A DNA stretch of 32,383 bases from Tepidimonas aquatica. Its GTDB lineage: Bacteria > Pseudomonadota > Gammaproteobacteria > Burkholderiales > Burkholderiaceae_C. Location of the stretch: NCBI RefSeq assembly GCF_007556585.1, contig NZ_VJNA01000032.1, forward strand, positions 1 to 32,383. The letters run 5' to 3'. The notes beneath the pieces are model-generated. The model saw only the letters and a program-made list of their open reading frames with translations, searched no databases and was not told the DNA's origin. The stretch's first letter is position 1; each line of letters starts with the position of its first letter. The translations under genes and the position numbers were made by a program. Of the stretch, positions 1 through 7,743 are shown piece by piece.

Positions 1-2
1 GT

Positions 3-98
3 CTCGGGGGGCGGGGCGGGCGGCGCGCTGAACAAGTCCAGCTGCGCCTGCGCCGCCGTGGCGCTTTGCTCCAGTTGCGTCAGCACCTGGCGCCCGAG
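3..98 (-). other. inverted block of the mutS 3' region
   Basis: Read on the minus strand, this block encodes 32 residues that look like the variable tail of the DNA mismatch-repair ATPase MutS: a QVLTQLE helix end, then QLDLF and an Ala/Pro-rich linker. The last part of MutS lies immediately to the right but on the plus strand. The block is bounded by ctcggg (3-8) and cccgag (93-98), a 6-bp inverted pair. Turning 3-98 around joins the two halves in one frame with no lost or extra base. It is therefore a local inversion, either real or a fold-back artefact at a contig end. The position at the very edge of the window favours an artefact. Confidence 0.75.
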
Positions 99-236
99 CC
101 CCACCCCGCGCTGCTGGCGCTGGCCGAACTGGATCCCGACGCCCTCAGCCCCCGGCAGGCGCTGGAGGCGCTGTACCGCCTACGCGCCCTGGTGCAAAAC
201 CAGGCGGGCAACGAAGCAGCAACCCGCGTTGGTTAG
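99..236 (+). CDS. mutS: DNA mismatch repair protein MutS, C-terminal fragment
   Basis: The last 45 codons before the TAG stop read PHPALLALAELDP, then DALSPRQALEALYRL. This is the typical end of MutS, the small C-terminal helix-turn-helix segment used for tetramerisation. MutS recognises base mismatches and recruits MutL. Everything upstream (clamp, lever and ATPase domains) lies outside the window. The upstream 96 bp are inverted, so the open plus-strand frame to the left of 99 is not MutS. The gene ends 42 bp before the methyltransferase start. Identification rests on the short tail plus the inverted QLDLF piece. It is not possible to say whether the gene is intact in the cell. Confidence 0.75.
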   Translation, partial: PHPALLALAELDPDALSPRQALEALYRLRALVQNQAGNEAATRVG

Positions 237-278
237 AATGACCGCATTCGACCTCCAAAATACCTAGAGGAGTATCAC

Positions 279-971
279 ATGAGCGCGACGGCGTTCGATT
301 TCGAGAAGGCCCGCTTCAACATGATCGAGCAGCAGATCCGCCCGTGGGAGGTGCTCGACGCCCGCGTGCTGGCCCTGCTGGGGCAGCTCAAGCGCGAGGA
401 CTTCGTGCCCGAGGCCTACCGGGCGCTGGCGCTGGCGGACCTGGAAATCCCGCTGTCGCAGCCGGCCGTCGAGGGCGAGTGCATGCTGGCCCCCAAGGTC
501 GAAGCGCGCACGCTGCAAGAGCTCGACCTGCAGCCCCAGCACAATGTGCTGGAAATCGGCGCCGGCTCCGGCTACATGGCCGCGCTGATGGGCCGGCTGG
601 CCCAACAGGTGCTGACGCTGGAGATCAACCCACGGCTGGCGGACATGGCGCGCCACAACCTGGCGCGTGCGGGCCTGGACAACGTGCGCGTCAAGACCGC
701 CGACGCCGCGGCGCACCGCTTTGCCGCCTGCGTCGACGCGGCGCCGTACGACGTCATCGTGCTGTCTGGCGGCGTGGCCGAGGTGCCCACCGACCTGCTG
801 GAGCTGCTGCGCGTGGGTGGGCGGCTGTTCGCCTTCGTGGGGGACGAGGTGGTGATGCGTGCCACCATCGTCACGCGCGCCAGCGAAGCCGGCTACCACA
901 GCATCCAGCCGTGGGACATCGTCGTGCCGCGGCTGCGCAATTTCCCCGAGCCGACGCGCTTCCAATTTTGA
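279..971 (+). CDS. pcm: protein-L-isoaspartate O-methyltransferase family protein
   Basis: This 230-residue protein is a class I SAM-dependent methyltransferase of the Pcm family, which in its canonical form methylates L-isoaspartyl residues in aged proteins. The SAM-binding motif I (VLEIGAGSGYMAAL) is at about 90-103, followed by the acidic ribose-binding strand TLEIN. The start is fixed by a GAGGAG ribosome-binding site 7 nt upstream. The canonical substrate-loop motif (GxxISQPYxVA) is altered here: residues 57-72 keep only SQP, within EIPLSQPAVEGE. The isoaspartate activity is thus inferred from the family and not certain. The rhodanese gene follows after 8 nt and tolC beyond it, so the three are probably co-transcribed. 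Confidence 0.85.
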   Translation: MSATAFDFEKARFNMIEQQIRPWEVLDARVLALLGQLKREDFVPEAYRALALADLEIPLSQPAVEGECMLAPKVEARTLQELDLQPQHNVLEIGAGSGYMAALMGRLAQQVLTLEINPRLADMARHNLARAGLDNVRVKTADAAAHRFAACVDAAPYDVIVLSGGVAEVPTDLLELLRVGGRLFAFVGDEVVMRATIVTRASEAGYHSIQPWDIVVPRLRNFPEPTRFQF

Positions 972-979
972 GCCTGCCC

Positions 980-1330
980 ATGGTGCCCCACATCCGCCCC
1001 GCCCAACTGAACCAGTGGCTGCAGCAGTGCGCGCAGCAAGCGCCTGGCGTCACCCCCATCGTGTTGGACGTGCGCGAACCGTGGGAGGTGCAAACCGCCA
1101 GCGTGCGCCCCAACGGCTTTGAGCTGCGTCATATGCCGATGGCCTCGATCCCGGCGCGGCTCGACGAGCTGCCGCGCGACCGTCCCATCGCCTGCCTGTG
1201 CCACCACGGCGGGCGCAGCGCGCAGGTGGCGTTTTTTTTGCACCGGCAAGGCTTTGACGACGTGGTCAACATCGCCGGCGGCATCCACGCCTGGTCCAGT
1301 GAAGTGGACCCGAGCGTACCGCAATACTGA
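980..1330 (+). CDS. single-domain rhodanese-like sulfurtransferase
   Basis: This 116-residue single rhodanese domain (GlpE/PspE type) would carry a persulfide on a cysteine and pass sulfur to acceptors. The N-terminal VLDVREPWE motif (about 28-36) and the active-site loop CHHGGRS, with Cys74 and Arg79, are both visible. The C-terminal NIAGGIHAWSSEVDP is the usual rhodanese ending. The ATG at 980 lies 8 nt after the methyltransferase stop, suggesting translational coupling. The physiological sulfur acceptor cannot be inferred. A second, membrane-anchored rhodanese lies at 25700-26107. Confidence 0.9.
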   Translation: MVPHIRPAQLNQWLQQCAQQAPGVTPIVLDVREPWEVQTASVRPNGFELRHMPMASIPARLDELPRDRPIACLCHHGGRSAQVAFFLHRQGFDDVVNIAGGIHAWSSEVDPSVPQY

Positions 1331-1376
1331 GGGAGGTCAGCGCGGAACGTCGCGTGCACGGTCGCTCAATCCGTCA

Positions 1377-1382
1377 TATACT
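1377..1382 (+). promoter_or_regulatory. possible -10 element of tolC
   Basis: TATACT is a good -10 match in the 86-bp gap between the rhodanese and tolC, 35 bp upstream of the tolC ATG. No convincing -35 hexamer stands 16-18 bp further up. tolC may have its own weak promoter in addition to read-through from the methyltransferase and rhodanese. Confidence 0.3.
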
Positions 1383-1416
1383 CCCGACTGTATCCAATCG
1401 CAGGGACACCAACGCC

Positions 1417-2817
1417 ATGCAACCGATCGTCCGCACGCCCTCTGTCAACCCCCGCGGCAAGCTGGGGCAGCGCCTGAGCGCCGCGGCCCTGCTGGTGTTG
1501 GGCGTGGCCACCACGGCGCAGGCGCAAAGCCTGCAAGCGCTGCTGGAAGCCGCCCGCGCCTACGACGCCACCTACCTGGCTGCCAAGGCCCAGTTCGACG
1601 CCAACCGCGCCAAGGCCGAACAAGCCCGCTCGCGCGTGCTGCCCACCGTCGGCCTGTCGGCCGAAGCCTTCGTCAACCGGCGCGACAGTTCGCTCAACGC
1701 GCTGGACGACAGCTTCAACAACCAAACGGTCAAGCTCGGCGCCAGCCACCCACTGTACCGCCCGGGCAACCAGATCGAAGTCGAGCAGGCGCAGCGCGCG
1801 CTGCAGGCCGCCGAAGCCCAGTTGCAGGCCGCCGAGCAGGAACTGATCGTGCGCGTGGCGCAAGCGTACTTCGATGTGCTGGCCGCCGAGGACACGCTGA
1901 CCTTCGTGCGCGCGCAGAAAGCCGCCGTAGAGCAGCAACTGGCCGCCGCCAAGCGCAATTTCGAAGTCGGCACCGCCACCATCACCGACACGCGCGAGGC
2001 GCAGGCCCGCTACGACCTGGTGCTGGCGCAGGAAATCGCCGCCCACAACGACCTGCGCGTCAAAAAGCTGGCACTGGACCAGCTGGTGGGCCAGAGCAAC
2101 ACCCAACCCTGGCGGCTGCGTGATGACGCCCTGCCCACCCCCACCCCAGACGACGTTCAGACCTGGGTGCAGCGCGCCGTGGCCGAGCACCCCGCTGTGC
2201 GCGCCGCGCAGGCGCAGCTGGACATTGCCAAACTGGACGTGCGCAAGGCCCAGGCGGCCAAAGGACCGACGCTGGACGCGGTGGCGCAGTGGCAGTGGAA
2301 CCGCGCCCCCAGCAGCAACCCGCCGTTTCCGTACTTGCGCAACCAGGTCGCCAGCAGCAACCCGCCGTTTCCGTACTTGCGCAACCAGGTCGCCAGCATC
2401 GGCGTGCAGTTCAACCTGCCGCTGTACACCGGTGGGGCGCTGGACAACCGCATCGCCGAAACGGTGGCACTGGAAGACAAGGCCCGCAACGACCTCGAGG
2501 CCGCCACGCGCAACGTCAGCCAAGCCACACGGGCGGCGTTTTTCGGGGTGCAGTCGGGGCTTGGTCAGGTGCGCGCGCTGCAAGCCGCCGAGGCGTCCAG
2601 CCAGTTGGCGCTGGAAGCCAATCAGGTCGGCTACCAGGTCGGCGTGCGCATCAACATCGATGTGCTCAACGCGCAAAGCCAGCTGTACCAAACCAAGGCG
2701 CAACTGGCCAAAGCACGCTACGACGTGCTGGTAGGCCAGCTCAAGCTGCGGCAAGCGGCCGGGGTGCTCGGAGCCGACGACGTCAAGCCGATCAACGAGC
2801 GTTTGCAGCCGCGCTGA
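1417..2817 (+). CDS. tolC: TolC-family outer-membrane channel protein
   Basis: This 466-residue protein belongs to the TolC family, the trimeric outer-membrane duct of tripartite efflux pumps and type I secretion systems. The N-terminus has a basic stretch and a hydrophobic core, with a likely signal peptidase site after residues 34-37 (AQAQ, then SLQALLEAA). Long Ala/Gln-rich helices follow, in two structural repeats, each ending in the FNLPLYTGG-like strand motif typical of the family. The ATG at 1417 is chosen because the signal peptide starts there; the upstream frame extension adds 21 unlikely residues. Residues about 299-326 hold an exact 14-residue tandem duplication just before the second-repeat strand SIGVQFNLPLY. 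The stop is 7 bp from that of the convergent waaA. Confidence 0.93.
   Translation: MQPIVRTPSVNPRGKLGQRLSAAALLVLGVATTAQAQSLQALLEAARAYDATYLAAKAQFDANRAKAEQARSRVLPTVGLSAEAFVNRRDSSLNALDDSFNNQTVKLGASHPLYRPGNQIEVEQAQRALQAAEAQLQAAEQELIVRVAQAYFDVLAAEDTLTFVRAQKAAVEQQLAAAKRNFEVGTATITDTREAQARYDLVLAQEIAAHNDLRVKKLALDQLVGQSNTQPWRLRDDALPTPTPDDVQTWVQRAVAEHPAVRAAQAQLDIAKLDVRKAQAAKGPTLDAVAQWQWNRAPSSNPPFPYLRNQVASSNPPFPYLRNQVASIGVQFNLPLYTGGALDNRIAETVALEDKARNDLEAATRNVSQATRAAFFGVQSGLGQVRALQAAEASSQLALEANQVGYQVGVRINIDVLNAQSQLYQTKAQLAKARYDVLVGQLKLRQAAGVLGADDVKPINERLQPR
2309..2392 (+). repeat. 42-bp exact tandem duplication inside tolC
   Basis: Two identical 42-bp units (2309-2350 and 2351-2392) follow each other directly, and 6 further bases (2393-2398) continue a third unit. 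Each unit encodes ASSNPPFPYLRNQV, so the reading frame is kept and TolC gains 14 residues. The absence of any difference between the copies suggests a recent event. Confidence 0.97.
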
Positions 2818-2824
2818 CCGGCCC

Positions 2825-4168
2825 TCAGGCCCCGCCCGGCAGCGGGGCTGGAGCCGCGTCCCACGCCTGCAGCAGCACCTGCACGGTGCGCTCGGCTGCG
2901 CCGCCGTGCTGCTGCAACAGCCGCTGGGCACCTGCGCGGGCGGCGCCCAGCGCCGCGTCGTCCCGGCACCACGCCAGGGCTTGGCGCAACGCATCGTCGA
3001 AGTCGGCTGCGCGACGCGCCGCCCCCGCCTCCAGCGCCGCGGCGGCCGCCTGGGCAAAGTTGAACGTGTGCGGCCCCAGCACAATCGGGCAGTCGCTGGC
3101 CGCTGCCTCGATCAGGTTTTGCCCGCCCAGCGGTACAAAACTGCCCCCGAGCAGCGCTACGTCGGCCAACGCGTAGTACGCCGGCATCTCCCCCAGGCTG
3201 TCGCCCAGCAGCACGTCAGCCTGCAGCGCCTCGGGCGGCCAAGTGGGCGTGGCGGTCCACGCCGGCAACGCGGTGCTGCGCCGCAGCACGCGCAGGCCCG
3301 CCGCACGCAGCAGCGCATGCACCTCGTCAAAGCGCTGGGGGTGGCGCGGCACCACCAGCCACAGCGGCGGCTGCGGCCTGGCGGCGCGTTGCCGCTGCCA
3401 GGCGGCCAGCCACGCGGCCTCCTCCCCTTCGCGGCTGCTGGCCAGCAGCAGCATCGGGCGGCCGCTGGCCAACCGCCACGCTTGCCGCCAGCGCTGCGCC
3501 GCCGCCCACGGGTCGGGGTGCCACGGCACATCGAACTTGACGTTGCCAACCACCTGCGGCGGCGGTGCGCCCAGCGCGCGCAGGCGCTGCGCGTCGGCCG
3601 GTGTTTGGGCCAGCACCCCGGCCAGCGCGGCGTAGGCTGGTCGGCTCAGGCAGCGCAGTCGCATCGCCCGCTGCCACGAGCGTTCGTTGAGCCGCGCGTT
3701 GGCCAACCACAGCGGCACACCGGCCAAGCGGCATTGGTGAACCAGGGTTGGCCAGACCTCGGTTTCCATCAACACCCCCAGGCGCGGGCGCCAATGGCGC
3801 ACGAAGCGCCGCACGGCACCCGGCGCGTCCCACGGCAACCAGGCCTGGGCGTCCTGCGGGCGCAGCAGCGGCAGCGCGGCGGCACGCCCGGTGGCCGTGG
3901 AGTGGGTCCACAGCAGGCGGATGTCAGGCCGCAACGCCTGCAGCCGCTGCACCCACAGCGCGGCCGCGCGCGTCTCGCCCAACGAAACCGCGTGCACCCA
4001 AAGCCAGCCATGCGCTGGCGCGGCTTCGGCGTAGCGGCCAAAGCGCTGCGGCACCGCCTGCAGGTAGCCGGGTTCGGCGCGTCCCCGCCGCGCCAGCTTG
4101 ACGCGCAGCAGCGGCTGCAACGCCGTCATGGCCACCCCGTAGCCTGCCAGGCACAGGCGCTCGGTCAC
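2825..4168 (-). CDS. waaA: 3-deoxy-D-manno-octulosonic acid (Kdo) transferase
   Basis: WaaA (KdtA) transfers Kdo from CMP-Kdo to lipid IVA, starting the lipopolysaccharide core on the cytoplasmic face of the inner membrane. The N-terminal domain contains HAVSLGET with the catalytic Glu near residue 65 and METEVWPTLV further on. The C-terminal GT-B domain shows GGSFVPLGGQNLIEAA and VLGPHTFNF, both family hallmarks. I chose the GTG at 4168 (447 residues), 13 nt after the stop of the upstream glycosyltransferase and preceded by a G-rich stretch. An ATG further upstream in the frame would overlap that gene by 26 nt, and an internal ATG lies 13 codons in. It is the last gene of the pgm-GT4-waaA set. 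Confidence 0.93.
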   Translation of the reverse strand: MTERLCLAGYGVAMTALQPLLRVKLARRGRAEPGYLQAVPQRFGRYAEAAPAHGWLWVHAVSLGETRAAALWVQRLQALRPDIRLLWTHSTATGRAAALPLLRPQDAQAWLPWDAPGAVRRFVRHWRPRLGVLMETEVWPTLVHQCRLAGVPLWLANARLNERSWQRAMRLRCLSRPAYAALAGVLAQTPADAQRLRALGAPPPQVVGNVKFDVPWHPDPWAAAQRWRQAWRLASGRPMLLLASSREGEEAAWLAAWQRQRAARPQPPLWLVVPRHPQRFDEVHALLRAAGLRVLRRSTALPAWTATPTWPPEALQADVLLGDSLGEMPAYYALADVALLGGSFVPLGGQNLIEAAASDCPIVLGPHTFNFAQAAAAALEAGAARRAADFDDALRQALAWCRDDAALGAARAGAQRLLQQHGGAAERTVQVLLQAWDAAPAPLPGGA

Positions 4169-4181
4169 CCCCAGCCCAGGC

Positions 4182-5243
4182 TCAGCCACGCTCGAACAAC
4201 CCGGCATACACGGCCCCGATACCGGCGGCCTCCTGCGCCAGCGAAAACTGCGCCAGCACCCGCTGCCGTGCCGCCTGCCCCATGCGCAGCGCCGCCTGTG
4301 GGTCGGCCAACACCCGGCGCACCGCCGCCGCCAGGCCAGCGGCGTCGCCGGTGTCGACCAGCTCGCCGTTGACGCCGGGCTGCACCAGCTGCTCGAACGC
4401 CCCGGTGCGCGAGCACACCAGCGCGCAGCCGCACGCGCCAGCCTCGAACGGCGTCAGGCCAAACGGCTCGTAGCGCGGGCAGGCCACGCAGACCAGGCAG
4501 CGTTGGTACCAACGGTGCACCTCGGCCGCTGGCACCTCGCCCAAAAAACGAATGCGCTCGCCCAGCCCGGCGGCGTCGATACGCGCCTGCAACGCGCGCT
4601 GGTAGGCCTCGTGCTGGGGCATGGCACGGCCAGCGATGACGGCGGTCACGTCGGGCAGATGCGGCAAGGCCTCGATCATCGCGTCGACGAAGACGTCGGT
4701 GCCTTTGTCTGGCCGCACGCGGCCAAAGACACCGATGCCCCAGCGCCCCGGCAGGCCGCTGTCGTCCCACGCCTGCAGCTTGTCCGGCGGCGGCGCAAAG
4801 CGCTCGACGTCGATGCCATGCGGCACCACGGCGGTGGTGTTGGGCACGAAGCTGGCCGCCTTTGGCGTGGTGGCGATCACGGCGTCCATGCGGCTGATCA
4901 GCCAGCGCGGGAACCAACCGTGACGGTGCTGCGCCGCCGAAGTGAACACCAACCGGATCGGCAGGCCCAGCACGTCGCGCGCCCACAGCCCAGCGGCCAT
5001 TTCGTGGTCGCGCCGCACGTGCCAGATGCGAAACGGCCGCCCCGCCGGCGGCCGACGCGACAACGCCATGGCCTGGCGCAGCGTCATGCCCGGCATGCCG
5101 TGCGGCAGCGGCGTGCCGCAGTAGGCCAGCCGCCACTGCCGCGCCTGCAACGGCACCAGTGCGTTGACGGTGGCCGACACGCCGGTGTAGCGGCGCTTGA
5201 GGTTGAAGACGATGATCTCGGGATCGGGGTCGGGCGCCAGCAT
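4182..5243 (-). CDS. family 4 glycosyltransferase, probable LPS core sugar transferase
   Basis: This retaining GT-B glycosyltransferase (353 residues from the ATG at 5243) has the GT4 donor-site signature: GVFGRVRPDKGTD near the middle and the E-x7-E motif in EPFGLTPFEAG. The N-terminus, VFNLKRRYTGVSATV, resembles that of LpcC-type enzymes, which add the first mannose to Kdo in some alpha-proteobacteria. That, together with position between a hexose-phosphate mutase and waaA, suggests it adds an inner-core sugar. The actual sugar is inferred, not shown. An alternative ATG at 5342 would overlap the upstream gene's stop, but family similarity begins only at about 5243. Confidence 0.82.
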   Translation of the reverse strand: MLAPDPDPEIIVFNLKRRYTGVSATVNALVPLQARQWRLAYCGTPLPHGMPGMTLRQAMALSRRPPAGRPFRIWHVRRDHEMAAGLWARDVLGLPIRLVFTSAAQHRHGWFPRWLISRMDAVIATTPKAASFVPNTTAVVPHGIDVERFAPPPDKLQAWDDSGLPGRWGIGVFGRVRPDKGTDVFVDAMIEALPHLPDVTAVIAGRAMPQHEAYQRALQARIDAAGLGERIRFLGEVPAAEVHRWYQRCLVCVACPRYEPFGLTPFEAGACGCALVCSRTGAFEQLVQPGVNGELVDTGDAAGLAAAVRRVLADPQAALRMGQAARQRVLAQFSLAQEAAGIGAVYAGLFERG

Positions 5244-5328
5244 GGAATTCCACGGAAAGGGCGCACCGTCCGCGGCGCCCACAGTGCCGATGGTACTCGA
5301 GCGGTTCAGGGAACGCGGATGCGCCGCG

Positions 5329-6720
5329 TCAGTGCGCGGCATCCCCGACCTGTGCGTCGGGCTTGACGCGCCGCAGCAGCGTCAGCATCGTATCCTGGAT
5401 GCGCTGCAGCGCCTGTGGCGTGTGGCCCTCGAAGCGCAACACCAACACCGGCGTCGTGTTGGATGCCCGAATCAAGCCAAAGCCATCCGGCCAATCGATG
5501 CGCAGGCCATCGACGGTGCTGACCTCGGCCGGCGCTGCCACGTCCACCACGCGTTGCAACTCGGCCACCACGCGGTGCGGCTCGCCCTCGGCGCAGGGCA
5601 CGTTGAGCTCCGGCGTGCTGTGGCTGCTGGGCAGACCCTCCAGCACCGCGCCCGGGTCGTCGTGGCGGCTCAGAATCTCCAGCAGGCGCGCCGCGGCGTA
5701 GGTGCCATCATCAAAACCATACCAGCGTTCCTGGAAAAACAGGTGTCCGCTCATCTCGCCGCCCAACGGTGCGTCCACCTCGCGCATCTTGGCCTTGATG
5801 AGGCTGTGGCCGGTTTTGTGCATCAGCGGCACGCCGCCGGCCGCCCGGATGGCTGGCGCCAGCCGCTGGCTGCACTTGACATCGTAGACGATGGTGCCGC
5901 CGGGCACGCGCTGCAACACGTCCTGCGCCAGCAGCATCAGCTGGCGGTCAGGGAAAATGTTGGCGCCGCTCGGGGTGACGACGCCCAAACGGTCACCGTC
6001 GCCGTCGAACGCCAAGCCGAGCTCCGCGCCGGTGCGCTGCACGGTGGCAATGAGGTCGCGCAGGTTGTCCGGCTTGGACGGGTCGGGGTGGTGGTTCGGA
6101 AACTCGCCGTCCACCTCGCCGTACAGCACGGTGACGTCGCAGCCCAGCGCACGCAGCAACGCTGGGGCGCTGGCGCCGGTGACGCCGTTGCCACAATCGA
6201 CGACGATGCGCATCGGCCGCGCCAGCCGCACGTCCTGCACGATGCGGGCCTGGTACGCCGGCCCAATGTCCAGCACCCGCCGCGCACCGCGCACCGGGGC
6301 CAACGGCACACCAGCGGCCATGGCCTGGCGCAACGCCTGGATCTCCTCGCCGTAGATCGCACGGCCGCCCAGCACCATCTTGAAGCCGTTGTGGTGCTTG
6401 GGGTTGTGGCTGCCGGTGACCTGGATGCCGCTGCGGCAGACGGTGGCGGCGGCAAAGTACAGCATCGGCGTCGTCACCGGCCCCAGATCGATGGCCTCGA
6501 CGCCGGCGTCGCGCAGCCCCTCGATCAGCGCCTCGGCCAGCATCGGGCTGGACAGGCGCCCGTCGCGCCCGACGGCGACGCTGGCCTCACCCAGCGCACG
6601 CGCACGGACACCGAACGCCTGCCCGAGCAAGCGGGCCAGCGGCGCGTCGATCGCGTCCGGCACGACCCCACGGATATCGTAGGCTTTGAACACATGGGCG
6701 GGAAGGGCAGCGGTCGTCAT
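5329..6720 (-). CDS. phosphomannomutase/phosphoglucomutase
   Basis: This 463-residue alpha-D-phosphohexomutase is of the AlgC/ManB type and interconverts hexose 6-phosphate and 1-phosphate through a phosphoserine. The catalytic Ser104 lies in TGSHNP, the Mg2+ loop DGDGDR is at 239-244, and the sugar-binding GEMSGH is at 321-326. The C-terminal phosphate-binding RASNTTPVLVLRFEG is also present, so all four domains are complete. It is first in a leftward set with the GT4 enzyme and waaA, and its product would feed GDP-mannose or UDP-glucose for core and O-chain synthesis. Specificity for mannose versus glucose cannot be told from sequence. Confidence 0.92.
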   Translation of the reverse strand: MTTAALPAHVFKAYDIRGVVPDAIDAPLARLLGQAFGVRARALGEASVAVGRDGRLSSPMLAEALIEGLRDAGVEAIDLGPVTTPMLYFAAATVCRSGIQVTGSHNPKHHNGFKMVLGGRAIYGEEIQALRQAMAAGVPLAPVRGARRVLDIGPAYQARIVQDVRLARPMRIVVDCGNGVTGASAPALLRALGCDVTVLYGEVDGEFPNHHPDPSKPDNLRDLIATVQRTGAELGLAFDGDGDRLGVVTPSGANIFPDRQLMLLAQDVLQRVPGGTIVYDVKCSQRLAPAIRAAGGVPLMHKTGHSLIKAKMREVDAPLGGEMSGHLFFQERWYGFDDGTYAAARLLEILSRHDDPGAVLEGLPSSHSTPELNVPCAEGEPHRVVAELQRVVDVAAPAEVSTVDGLRIDWPDGFGLIRASNTTPVLVLRFEGHTPQALQRIQDTMLTLLRRVKPDAQVGDAAH

Positions 6721-6755
6721 CGGGATAAGGTGCAGCGGGTGTGTGACACGACGCC

Positions 6756-6761
6756 ATTGTA
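6756..6761 (-). promoter_or_regulatory. possible -10 element upstream of the phosphohexomutase
   Basis: On the minus strand TACAAT lies 36 bp upstream of the mutase ATG, in the short divergent gap before the EamA exporter. The -35 position has no clear match, so this is a weak prediction. Confidence 0.3.
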
Positions 6762-6834
6762 GAAGGGCGTATCATGCGTTCCTTTCGTCGTTGCGGCGCC
6801 GCAGCATCCACGTGCCCCGGCGCTGGGCCTGACC

Positions 6835-7743
6835 ATGACTCCCAAACTCGCGCTGGAATTTGTGCTGTTGGCGGCCCTGTGGGGCTCGTCGTTTTTGTTC
6901 ATGCGCCACGCGGCACTGGCCTTTGGGCCGGTGGCCACGGCGGGGTTGCGCGTGGCGGTGGCCAGCGTCGTGCTGGCCCCGCTGCTGGTGGCCAGTGGCC
7001 ACTGGCCGACGCTGCGCCGCCACGGGGCGCGCATCCTGTTCGTCGGCCTGCTCAACGCCGGCATCCCGTTTGGCTTGTTCGCCTACGCGCTGCTGTCGAT
7101 CAGCACGGGGCTCACCGCCATCCTCAACGCGACGGTGCCGCTGTTTGGCGCGGTGGTGGCCTGGCTGTGGCTGGGCGATCGCCCCGGACGTTGGCGCGCC
7201 CTCGGGCTGGCCCTGGGTTTTGCCGGCGTGGCCATGCTGTCGTGGGACCAAGCCAGCTTCAAGCCCGGGGGCACCGGTTGGGCGGTCCTGGCTTGCCTGG
7301 GCGCCACGGTGCTGTACGCGATTGCGGCCAGCTACACCAAAAAGTACCTGATGGGCATCCCCCCGCTGGCCACGGCCACCGGCAGCCAGTTGGGCGCCAC
7401 CCTGGGGTTGCTGGTGCCGACGCTGTGGACCTGGCCGGCCACGCCGGCCCCCACCCAGGCCTGGCTGGCCGTGGTGGCCGCGGGGGTGCTGTGCACGGCG
7501 CTGGCGTACCTGCTGTACTTCCGCCTGATCGAAGCCGCTGGCCCGGCGCGCACGCTCACCGTGACCTTTTTGATCCCGGTGTTCGCGTTGGGCTACGGCG
7601 CGCTGCTGTTGGGTGAGTCCATCACGCCGTGGATGGTGGGCTGTGGCGTCGTCATCCTGGTGGGCGTGGCCCTGGCCACCGGCTTGCTGGACCCAGGGCG
7701 CTGGGCGCTCCGTCGTCAGCGTCGCCCTGCAACGCGGCCTTGA
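6835..7743 (+). CDS. DMT-superfamily transporter with two EamA domains
   Basis: This 302-residue, strongly hydrophobic protein is made of two EamA repeats of about five helices each, so ten membrane segments are expected. The first repeat opens with LLAALWGSSFLFMRHAAL, the typical start of the family, and the second begins near residue 150 (GWAVLACLGATVLYAI). Members export amino acids or other small metabolites, but the substrate cannot be predicted. The C-terminus becomes basic (LRRQRRPATRP), and its last 92 nt overlap the 3' end of ihfA on the other strand. It is transcribed alone. Confidence 0.88.
   Translation: MTPKLALEFVLLAALWGSSFLFMRHAALAFGPVATAGLRVAVASVVLAPLLVASGHWPTLRRHGARILFVGLLNAGIPFGLFAYALLSISTGLTAILNATVPLFGAVVAWLWLGDRPGRWRALGLALGFAGVAMLSWDQASFKPGGTGWAVLACLGATVLYAIAASYTKKYLMGIPPLATATGSQLGATLGLLVPTLWTWPATPAPTQAWLAVVAAGVLCTALAYLLYFRLIEAAGPARTLTVTFLIPVFALGYGALLLGESITPWMVGCGVVILVGVALATGLLDPGRWALRRQRRPATRP

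Noticed and set aside
58-267. Plus-strand open frame of 69 codons at the left end
   Set aside because: It is out of frame with the MutS tail, rich in Trp/Arg/Pro from GC-rich shadow reading, and crosses the inversion junction.
264-965. Long open frames opposite real genes throughout the window (for example opposite the Pcm-like gene, tolC, pheT, thrS, thiC and clsB)
   Set aside because: These are GC-rich antisense shadows with Arg/Gly/His/Ala-biased composition and no family similarity; the true genes have clear motifs and ribosome-binding sites.
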